Source of the DNA: RYN-124 sp033851845
Lineage (GTDB): Bacteria > Actinomycetota > Actinomycetes > Mycobacteriales > SCTD01
Reading direction: 5' to 3'
Length of the DNA: 33,833 nt
NCBI GenBank assembly: GCA_033851845.1
Contig: JAWWOH010000098.1
Span: forward strand, 1-33,833
Part shown: one piece after another, positions 18,124 through 23,305 of the stretch
How positions within the stretch are numbered: position 1 is the stretch's first letter
Layout of the letters: each line of letters opens with the position of its first letter
Notes under the pieces: model-generated
Database searches by the model: none
What the model was told of the DNA's origin: nothing
What the model saw: only the letters and a program-made list of their open reading frames with translations
Position numbers and translations under genes: made by a program

Positions 18124-18584
18124 CGGCGCAGCTCCAGGACCGTCTTGCCGATCCGGATGGGCTGGCCGAGCGGCACCGGGGTCGGCCGGGTCACCTTGCT
18201 GGTGCCCAGGTAGGTCCCGTTGGTGGAGCCGAGGTCCTCGACCAGCCACGAGTCGTCGCCCAGCACGAGCCGGGCGTGCCGGCTGCTCGCGTAGTCGTCG
18301 GTGAGGACGAGGGTCGAATCGTCCGCGCGGCCGAGCGTGACGGGTGCCTCGCCGAGGCTGATCGTCGTGCCGGCGAGGGCGCCCTCGGTGACGACGAGCC
18401 GGCGGGCCGAGGTGCGCTTGGCCGGCTTGCCGGCAGGTCGCTGCGCGCTCGCCGCGGCCGCCCGACCGGAGCGAGCGGTGCCCCAGAGGTCGCTGCGAAT
18501 CGTGCGTACGGCGAAGATGACGAACAGCCACAGCAGCGCCAGCAGGCCGTACTTGACCAACGCGACGACGAGCGCGGATCCCAT
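18120..18584 (-). CDS. fhaB: FHA-domain protein FhaB (FipA)
   Basis: 154 residues. An N-terminal transmembrane helix (about 8-28) is followed by a basic linker and an FHA domain (about 62-150) with the phosphothreonine-binding residues in VTLGRADDS, SSRHARL and DLGSTNGTYLG. FHA domains read kinase output; FhaB is linked to division complexes in mycobacteria. It shares single-base or 4-bp overlaps with both neighbours in the operon. Confidence 0.95.
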   Translation of the reverse strand: MGSALVVALVKYGLLALLWLFVIFAVRTIRSDLWGTARSGRAAAASAQRPAGKPAKRTSARRLVVTEGALAGTTISLGEAPVTLGRADDSTLVLTDDYASSRHARLVLGDDSWLVEDLGSTNGTYLGTSKVTRPTPVPLGQPIRIGKTVLELRR

Positions 18585-19291
18585 CAGGCGTCCTGCCGGA
18601 ACACGATGTCGGTCGCGCCGAGCGAGATGCGATCGCCGTCCCGCAGCCTGGCCCGGTCGACGCGGCGCCCGTTGACGCTGGTGCCGTTGGTGGAGCCCAG
18701 GTCGACCAGCGTGACGTCGTCGGGGTCGACGTGCAGCTCTGCGTGCCGTCGGGAGACGCCGGTGTCGGACAGCCGCAGGTCGGCGTCGGCGCCGCGACCG
18801 ATGACGAGCGAGGGCGGGGTGAGCCGGATGATGCGGCCGGTCTCGCTGCCCGTCACGAGCTCGAGACGCCGTCCGCTCTTGTCGGCGAGTCCGCTGCCCG
18901 CGGCGGCGGGGCCCCCGGGCGCAGCCAGGACCTTGCTGCGCACCCGGAAGACGCCGGTCGCGAGGTCCTCCACCGTGTCGAATCGGACCGTGACCGGGCC
19001 GACGAACGACCAGCCCTGCTCCTGGGCATGCTCGGTGACCATGTCGGCGAGCTCCTTGCGGAGCGGCTCGTCGTACTCCGCCAGGCGCTCGGCGTCGCTG
19101 CTGCCGAGCTCGACGGCGTACTCGTTGGGGACGAGTACGCGTCCCTGTCCGACGATGGCCTTCTTGTCGGCCGCCTCGCGCTGGAGGGCGGCGGCGACTT
19201 CGACGGGCTGTACGACGCCGCCGAACGCGCGCGCGAACGCACCCTCGACGAGGCCTTCGAGTCGGCGCTCGAAGCGCTGCAGCACTCCCAC
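18584..19291 (-). CDS. fhaA: FHA-domain protein FhaA (DUF3662-FHA)
   Basis: 235 residues from GTG 19291, with a purine-rich ribosome site (AGGGAAGGGG) about 8 nt upstream. The N-terminal DUF3662 domain (about 1-115; begins GVLQRFERRLEGLVEGAF) is joined by a Gly/Ala linker to a C-terminal FHA domain (about 145-232) with LVIGRGADADL, SRRHAEL and DLGSTNGTSVNG. In M. tuberculosis FhaA binds the phosphorylated pseudokinase domain of MviN and regulates peptidoglycan synthesis; the linker there is much longer. It is the first gene of the operon; the 180 bp upstream should carry its promoter, divergent from tRNA-Leu. Confidence 0.95.
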   Translation of the reverse strand: MGVLQRFERRLEGLVEGAFARAFGGVVQPVEVAAALQREAADKKAIVGQGRVLVPNEYAVELGSSDAERLAEYDEPLRKELADMVTEHAQEQGWSFVGPVTVRFDTVEDLATGVFRVRSKVLAAPGGPAAAGSGLADKSGRRLELVTGSETGRIIRLTPPSLVIGRGADADLRLSDTGVSRRHAELHVDPDDVTLVDLGSTNGTSVNGRRVDRARLRDGDRISLGATDIVFRQDA

Positions 19292-19442
19292 GCCAGACCC
19301 CTTCCCTCCGAGTCCCGATCGTATCCGTCAGCGTGATCAACGACGCGGCTCGTCGGACCAGGCCCACCCCCGGTGCGTCAGAGCTCGCGTGCGGCGGGAG
19401 CGCACCCTTCCTCTGACGCCCCGACGGGGAGCGCCCCGGTGC

Positions 19443-19448
19443 TAGCCT
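19443..19448 (+). promoter_or_regulatory. Putative -10 element of tRNA-Leu
   Basis: TAGCCT matches the actinobacterial TANNNT -10 pattern and lies 24 bases before the mature tRNA 5' end, leaving room for a short leader. A weak -35 (CCGACG, 19421-19426) lies 16 bp upstream. Confidence 0.4.
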
Positions 19449-19472
19449 CAGCGGGCCATCCAGTAAGTGCTC

Positions 19473-19555
19473 GGGCGAGTGGCGGAATGGCAGACGCGCA
19501 CGGTTCAGGTCCGTGTGTCCGAAAGGACGTGGGGGTTCAACTCCCCCCTCGCCCA
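19473..19555 (+). tRNA. tRNA-Leu (anticodon CAG)
   Basis: A complete class II cloverleaf. The acceptor stem GGGCGAG (19473-19479) pairs with CTCGCCC (19548-19554), then discriminator A. The anticodon stem CACGG/CCGTG flanks loop TTCAGGT with CAG at 19506-19508, reading CUG. There is a variable arm, and a T stem GGGGG/CCCCC with loop TTCAACT. CCA is not encoded. It sits at the junction between the conserved core and the accessory genes, a classic integration position. Confidence 0.97.
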
Positions 19556-19560
19556 CTCAA

Positions 19561-19586
19561 CCCTGACGCAAGCTTGCAGGTCAGGG
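19561..19586 (+). terminator. Hairpin just after tRNA-Leu
   Basis: CCCTGAC (19561-19567) pairs with GTCAGGG (19580-19586), enclosing the 10-bp palindrome GCAAGCTTGC. Its position six bases after the tRNA suggests a transcript end or processing structure; there is no T run. Confidence 0.55.
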
Positions 19587-19626
19587 CACATGTTATGCGT
19601 TGAGCCCTAGGCGTTTTCGGGTCGCT

Positions 19627-19648
19627 GCCAACAGATTGCCAACAGATT
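19627..19648. repeat. Tandem 11-bp repeat near tRNA-Leu
   Basis: GCCAACAGATT occurs twice head to tail (19627-19637, 19638-19648). The second copy also makes a small inverted repeat, GCCAA/TTGGC. It lies between the tRNA and the first accessory gene and could be a recombinase arm site left by integration, but no integrase is in the window. Confidence 0.7.
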
Positions 19649-19721
19649 TGGCGTGACGCGGCCTGACGATGTGCGACGAGGCGTAACTCGGTACGCCGGA
19701 CTCGCTTCGATGAGAGCGCCG

Positions 19722-20300
19722 TTAGCGGTGTGCGCGACTACGCGCCAACCGCTCGCGCTGTACACGAAGTCGCGCACCACTGGCGTTCATCCGCATCGCC
19801 GCACGTCGCGGACTCACGCCGTACACAAGGGCCACCTGTTGGTCGTCCCAGTCCGCGCGGGCCGCCCTCACCGCTGCGGCTTCGGGAATGAGGAGCTCGC
19901 CGCCGAGCCACTCGGCCTGGTTCTCGTCCTCGCGGCTCGCGGCGCGGCACCCGTCGGCGGTGATGAGCACTTCCGTGAACTCGTGCTCGCACAGGATGTG
20001 CGCCATCTCGTGCGCGATGCTGCTCACGCGCCTGGTGTCGGCGTGCATGTCGTTGTCGACGATGAACCTGCCGGTGCCGACGGGGACGAGCGCCGCGGAG
20101 AACACGCCTTGGCCGGGTCCTTGGACCCACGCGACGACAGCCGGGTCGCACGCGGTCGCGAGTGCCCCGACTGTGTAGATGGGGATGCCGTACTCGGCGG
20201 CGAGGGCGCGTGGGTCGAGGCGGTCGTACGGGCCCAGGCCGAGCTCGGCGCGGACCTCGGCGGCCAAGCGCTTGGCGTGTGCTTTGAACCCGTGCCGCAA
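19722..20300 (-). CDS. ImmA/IrrE-family zinc metallopeptidase (CapP-like candidate)
   Basis: 192 residues from TTG 20300, two bases after the stop of the upstream HTH gene. The zinc motif is HEMAH (His97, Glu98, His101) in SIAHEMAHILCEHEF, and the distal glutamate is probably Glu126 in EDENQAEWLGGELLIP, all typical of ImmA/IrrE. Such peptidases cleave a partner XRE repressor after a DNA-damage or ssDNA signal. Here the partner is the adjacent HTH gene, and the pair is divergent from the CD-NTase operon. This matches the arrangement described for CapH/CapP control of CBASS operons. The alternative is a leftover repressor/antirepressor pair from an integrative element. Confidence 0.85.
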   Translation of the reverse strand: MRHGFKAHAKRLAAEVRAELGLGPYDRLDPRALAAEYGIPIYTVGALATACDPAVVAWVQGPGQGVFSAALVPVGTGRFIVDNDMHADTRRVSSIAHEMAHILCEHEFTEVLITADGCRAASREDENQAEWLGGELLIPEAAAVRAARADWDDQQVALVYGVSPRRAAMRMNASGARLRVQRERLARSRAHR

Positions 20301-20302
20301 CG

Positions 20303-20677
20303 TCAGCCCTTGGCGCGCTCGGCCTGGAACTGCGCGATCGCGGCGGCGAACAGCGACTGGAGACGGTCCGCGCCGGTCTCGTCGAGGTCGGCGCGGGCCC
20401 GGAGCAGCGGGGCGAGCTGCGCGAGCAGCGCGGGCTCGTCAGCGCGGACGTGGTCGTCGGTTGTGATGAAGGACTCGGCGGGCTGGCCGAGCCAGCCGAC
20501 GAGCGCGGCGAACGCGTCGACGTCGGGACGGTAGCCGTTCGCGAGCCGGGTGAACGTGGACGGGCTCAGCCCGAGGTTCTTCGCGAGCTGGCGCCAGGAG
20601 AGCCCGGCGGCGTCGCGCTGCGCGTCGAGCGCGGCGTAGAGCGCCGGGACGTTGATGCGGGCTGGGGTCGCTGCCAT
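20303..20677 (-). CDS. HTH (XRE-type) repressor, probable CapH-like regulator
   Basis: 124 residues, with a strong ribosome site (reverse complement of CCTCCT at 20681-20686). Residues about 12-65 form a Cro/CI-type HTH: DAAGLSWRQLAKNLGLSPSTFTRLANG, followed by a helix resembling the usual XRE core end. The C-terminal 60 residues are helical and acidic and may provide the dimerisation and cleavage region. It should bind the two 22-bp operator-like palindromes in the intergenic region and so repress both itself and the divergent operon, with relief by the following peptidase gene. The mechanism is inferred from the gene arrangement. Confidence 0.85.
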   Translation of the reverse strand: MAATPARINVPALYAALDAQRDAAGLSWRQLAKNLGLSPSTFTRLANGYRPDVDAFAALVGWLGQPAESFITTDDHVRADEPALLAQLAPLLRARADLDETGADRLQSLFAAAIAQFQAERAKG

Positions 20678-20691
20678 GCGCCTCCTCGGAA

Positions 20692-20713
20692 GGTGTTCGA
20701 CATCTCAAACACC
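20692..20713. promoter_or_regulatory. Operator-like palindrome 1
   Basis: GGTGTT (20692-20697) and AACACC (20708-20713) are perfect inverted arms around a 10-bp centre, and the adjacent YGA/TCR bases also match. It overlaps the -10 of the leftward promoter and the -35 of the rightward promoter, so a bound repressor would block both. Confidence 0.7.
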
Positions 20714-20725
20714 AGGTGATACGTT
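20696..20725 (+). promoter_or_regulatory. Putative rightward promoter of the CBASS-like operon
   Basis: TTCGAC (20696-20701) as -35 and TACGTT (20720-20725) as -10 are 18 bp apart. Both hexamers lie inside the two palindromes. Confidence 0.45.
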
Positions 20726-20731
20726 CGACAA
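20702..20731 (-). promoter_or_regulatory. Putative leftward promoter of the HTH/ImmA pair
   Basis: On the minus strand TTGTCG (20726-20731) and TGAGAT (20702-20707) are 18 bp apart, the latter ending 24 bases before the HTH start codon. It is interleaved with the rightward promoter. Confidence 0.4.
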
Positions 20732-20741
20732 GTAAAACACC
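20720..20741. promoter_or_regulatory. Operator-like palindrome 2
   Basis: Aligned with site 1, 28 bp downstream, it shares TTCGACA and AAACACC at the same internal spacing and differs mainly in the central four bases. It overlaps the -10 of the rightward promoter. Two related sites nearly three helical turns apart suggest cooperative binding. Confidence 0.6.
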
Positions 20742-20762
20742 CGTTGAGGGCAGGAGCCCAGG

Positions 20763-20780
20763 ATGACGGCAGCGCGATGA
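20763..20780 (+). CDS. Possible five-codon leader ORF
   Basis: AGGAG at 20752-20756 is correctly spaced for ATG 20763, not for ATG 20777. The resulting ORF (MTAAR) stops in ATGA that overlaps the start of the next gene, so that gene may be translated by re-initiation. Very short, and supported only by the position of the ribosome site. Confidence 0.35.
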   Translation: MTAAR

Positions 20781-21049
20781 GCCCCGACTGGGACGGCCTC
20801 GCCCTCGGCGGGATCCGCCGGGCCGCCCGCACGACCGCCGGCAGCGCCGTCCTGCTCGTCGTGCTCGCGACGAACCCGTTCGGCTCGCGCGACTGGATCG
20901 TGCAGACCGCGGCCGACCAGGCACAGCGCAAAGCCGACCGCGCCATGCACGCCGTCCTCGACCAGTACGAGAAGAACCTGCCCGGTTATGTCGCACCCCC
21001 CGAGCACGATCAGGCCACGCCGAGCCCAACGCCCAGGAGGCATCCGTGA
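20777..21049 (+). CDS. Small putative membrane protein, first gene of the CBASS-like operon
   Basis: 90 residues from ATG 20777; a TTG at 20744 would add 11 residues but lacks a ribosome site. One short hydrophobic segment (about 20-34, AGSAVLLVVLATNPF) is followed by an amphipathic helix (about 36-65, with QTAADQAQRKADRAMHAVL) and a Pro/Thr-rich, likely disordered tail. Its stop overlaps the CD-NTase GTG start (GTGA), so it belongs to the same operon. I recognise no family. It could be a small effector subunit or an accessory to the membrane protein at the operon end; nothing in the sequence decides. Confidence 0.65.
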   Translation: MSPDWDGLALGGIRRAARTTAGSAVLLVVLATNPFGSRDWIVQTAADQAQRKADRAMHAVLDQYEKNLPGYVAPPEHDQATPSPTPRRHP

Positions 21050-22089
21050 GGTACGTAGACCAACTCCTGGACGACGTCCGGGCCCAGATCGAGCCCGACC
21101 GCGCGGTCGTCGACGAAGCCCTTCGACGTCGCGCGCTCTGCCTCGACGCCGCCGCGTCGTTCGCCGGATCCGTCGACATCTTCGGCTCCGGCTCGCTCGC
21201 GCACGGCACCGCGATCTGCCCGATCCACAAGCGCGACAAAGGCCTCGACGCCGACGGCACGACCGTCCTCGACCAGCGGGCATGGCCCAGCCTCGGCCCG
21301 GAGACCGCCATCAACGAGCCGCCGGACCGCGTGGTAGAGCTCTACCGACAGCACATCGAGGCGAAGGTCCGCGCCGCCGGGTACCCCAGGGCGACCGTGA
21401 CCGTGACGAAGCGCGCGATCCTCGTCCGCTTCCACTCCCCCTTGCCGTGCGGCGAGGACCCGACCGTCGACGTGGTGCTCGGCCTGACCCGCAGCCAGGG
21501 CGGCATCTGGATTCCCAACACCGACCAGCACCGCTGGGACCCGTCCGACCCGAAGACCCACACCCGCCTGCTCAACGACGTCGCGAAGGAGCTCCGCGTC
21601 GCCCGCGCCCGGACGATCCGACTCGCGAAGGCCGAGAACAAGCGCACCGACCCGCCCGCGCTGTGCTCGTTCAACATCGAGGCGCTCGCGTGGATGTTCG
21701 TGCCGACGGCGATGCCGCTGCCGGAGAGCCTGCTGACCCTGTGGGAGAACGGCGCCGCGGACCTCCGCGCACGCCTCACGCCCGACCCGGCCCGCGTGTC
21801 GAAGCCGATCAAAGTCGCGGACCGCGACGCCGCCGTGAAGCGGTGGGAGGACGCCAGCTGGAGGCTCGGGCAGGCTCTGCGGCCCGGCCAGACCGACCGG
21901 GCGATCCGCGACCTGCTCCACCCGCTGTGGCCGGAGTACGTCGCGGACGACCCGTCGCAGACACCCGCCCGCCGGGCCGCGACCGCCGCCGCGATCCGCT
22001 CGGGCCGGTCCCTCTACCCTGCCGCGGCGGGCGGGTTCGCCCTCGCCGGCGCGGCCGCCTTCAAGACGGTCCGGTCGTACGGGTCCTGA
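21046..22089 (+). CDS. CD-NTase (DncV/cGAS-like nucleotidyltransferase) of a short type II CBASS
   Basis: 347 residues from GTG 21046, with AGGAGG at 21035-21040. The nucleotidyltransferase signature GSGSLAHGT (47-55) is followed by Asp68 and Asp70 in LDADG, and the third acidic residue is Asp142 in DPTVDVVLG. The serine-to-aspartate spacing of 18 is longer than the generic motif but resembles DncV, whose catalytic Asp131/Asp133 I recall at similar distance from the serine. The helical C-terminal half is consistent with an OAS-like domain. It would make a cyclic oligonucleotide on phage infection; the product cannot be predicted. The gene overlaps its upstream neighbour and is one base from the E2 gene. 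Confidence 0.85.
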   Translation: MRYVDQLLDDVRAQIEPDRAVVDEALRRRALCLDAAASFAGSVDIFGSGSLAHGTAICPIHKRDKGLDADGTTVLDQRAWPSLGPETAINEPPDRVVELYRQHIEAKVRAAGYPRATVTVTKRAILVRFHSPLPCGEDPTVDVVLGLTRSQGGIWIPNTDQHRWDPSDPKTHTRLLNDVAKELRVARARTIRLAKAENKRTDPPALCSFNIEALAWMFVPTAMPLPESLLTLWENGAADLRARLTPDPARVSKPIKVADRDAAVKRWEDASWRLGQALRPGQTDRAIRDLLHPLWPEYVADDPSQTPARRAATAAAIRSGRSLYPAAAGGFALAGAAAFKTVRSYGS

Positions 22090-22090
22090 C

Positions 22091-22639
22091 ATGCCTGCGC
22101 GCCGTCCCGGGACCCCCGCCGCTGCGGCTGCCGCCGCGGCCGGACGGCGCGAACACGTCCCGACCGCCGGCCCGGGCCGCGTCCGCCAGGACGCCGCGCC
22201 GGGCCTGGTCGCCCGTCCAGGCAGGGAGCGCGGCCTTGCGGACGCCTATCCGGACGTCCGCCGCCGCCGCCGCGGCGAGCACGCCGATGAGTACACCGCG
22301 ACGGTGCCCGTCCTCGGCTACCCGAGCCGGCGCGTCACGGTCATGATCGACCGCAGGCTGCCCGACCTCGCGCGGGTGTACGCCGACGGCACGACCCTCA
22401 GCCCGCACCGCCACGCCGGCCGGAACCGGACCGAGCTGTGCATCTGGCACCCGTTCGATCCGCCTGACCGCCGCTGGACCGCCGACGAAGGCGTCGCCGT
22501 GCTGCTCGGGATGGCCGCCGTCCACCTGTTCAAAGAGGCGTGGTGGCGCGACACCGGCGAGTGGCTCGGCGAAGAAGCACCGCACGGCGCGGACGAGCCG
22601 GCGCCTGACCTTCGCCCGGCGCTGCGGGCCGCCGCATGA
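22091..22639 (+). CDS. Stand-alone bacterial E2-like protein (short type II CBASS)
   Basis: 182 residues. The first 60 residues are Ala/Arg-rich and poorly ordered. The E2-like fold runs from about 68 to 166: strands TATVPVLGYPSRRVTVMI and the PDLARVYADG region, SPHRH (104-108), then ELCIWHP with the predicted catalytic Cys117. After it, WTADEGVAVLLGMAAVHLFKE and the signature TGEWLGEEAPH (155-165) match the C-terminal part of E2 proteins in CBASS. No E1 or JAB gene is present, which defines the short type II class. In that class the E2 is reported to modify the cyclase. Its start is one base after the CD-NTase stop; its stop overlaps the next gene (ATGA). Confidence 0.78.
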   Translation: MPARRPGTPAAAAAAAAGRREHVPTAGPGRVRQDAAPGLVARPGRERGLADAYPDVRRRRRGEHADEYTATVPVLGYPSRRVTVMIDRRLPDLARVYADGTTLSPHRHAGRNRTELCIWHPFDPPDRRWTADEGVAVLLGMAAVHLFKEAWWRDTGEWLGEEAPHGADEPAPDLRPALRAAA

Positions 22640-23178
22640 CCGTCCTTGCCGCGGCCGCCCCGGCGGCGGCCGGAGCCACGAAGTTCTGGGACGTGTTCCC
22701 GCCCGCGCTGTTCGCGGCGGCGCTCGCCGCCGTCGTCGCCGTCCTGCTCCACCTGCTCAAGAGCCGCGCCGACCAGCGCGACCGCGCCAGGGTCCTCTAC
22801 GCCGAGGCGTATGAGTGGTACGCCTCGTACAAGGAGATGCCGTACGCGATCCGGCGCCGCCGCGTCGACGACCCGGCTGGTGAACGGGTCCGGCTGTCGG
22901 AGACCGTGCGGGAGATCCAGGCCCGCCTTGACCACTTCAAGACCTGGACCGCGTTGGAGAACGCCGCCGTCGGCGCCGCGTACGCCGACCTGCTCGGAGA
23001 GCTCCGACGGGTCGCCGGGACGTCCATGCACGCGGCTTGGAACGAGCCCGGCACAGACAGCGACGGCGCGATGAACATGCCTCCCGGCCGGGTCGACCTC
23101 ACGCCGCTCCGCACGTACGAGGATGCGTACCTCGCGGCCGTCCGCCGTGCGCTCCTGCCGTTCTGGCGCCGCCGATAG
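22636..23178 (+). CDS. Single-pass membrane protein, candidate CBASS effector
   Basis: 180 residues. A short Ala-rich N-terminus precedes one transmembrane helix (about 21-41) ending in HLLKSRADQRDRAR, so the rest should be cytoplasmic. The cytoplasmic region is mainly helical with conserved-looking aromatic and charged residues (EAYEWYASYKEMPYAIRRRR, later LDHFKTWTALENAAVGAAY) and ends in FWRRR. I see no SAVED, TIR, Cap4 or phospholipase motif and only one clear membrane helix, unlike the two-helix effectors usual in short type II systems. The ATGA overlap with the E2 gene makes it the likely effector, perhaps oligomerising in the membrane on cyclic-nucleotide binding. Confidence 0.7.
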   Translation: MTVLAAAAPAAAGATKFWDVFPPALFAAALAAVVAVLLHLLKSRADQRDRARVLYAEAYEWYASYKEMPYAIRRRRVDDPAGERVRLSETVREIQARLDHFKTWTALENAAVGAAYADLLGELRRVAGTSMHAAWNEPGTDSDGAMNMPPGRVDLTPLRTYEDAYLAAVRRALLPFWRRR

Positions 23179-23248
23179 CTCATCTGACGGTGAAGAGCGG
23201 GCTCCAAGCCGCGCAAGCAAGTCGCCACGCGACCAAAGTTCTCGGCGC

Positions 23249-23254
23249 TACGTT
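23249..23254 (+). promoter_or_regulatory. Putative -10 element upstream of hsdM
   Basis: TACGTT matches TANNNT and lies six bases before ATG 23261, the start of a possible leader ORF. No clear -35 was found. Confidence 0.3.
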
Positions 23255-23260
23255 CGCAAG

Positions 23261-23305
23261 ATGGACCGTCGCTCCGCCTCAGCCGCCGCGAGCTCGCGCG
23301 GATGA
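23261..23305 (+). CDS. Possible 14-codon leader ORF before hsdM
   Basis: ATG 23261 lies six bases after a -10-like hexamer, as in leaderless genes, and opens a 14-codon ORF beginning MDRRSASAAASS. Its stop overlaps the hsdM start in ATGA. hsdM itself has no convincing ribosome site, so coupling is possible. Confidence 0.3.
   Translation: MDRRSASAAASSRG

Noticed and set aside
20303..20677. Toxin-antitoxin (HigA-like) interpretation of the HTH/ImmA pair
   Set aside because: The partner carries a full HEMAH metallopeptidase motif and no RelE-like toxin gene is adjacent; a repressor-protease pair fits better.
21046..22089. Alternative: plain antibiotic or tRNA nucleotidyltransferase
   Set aside because: The DncV-like serine-to-aspartate spacing and the overlapping E2-like and membrane genes argue for a CD-NTase, though a structural check would settle it.
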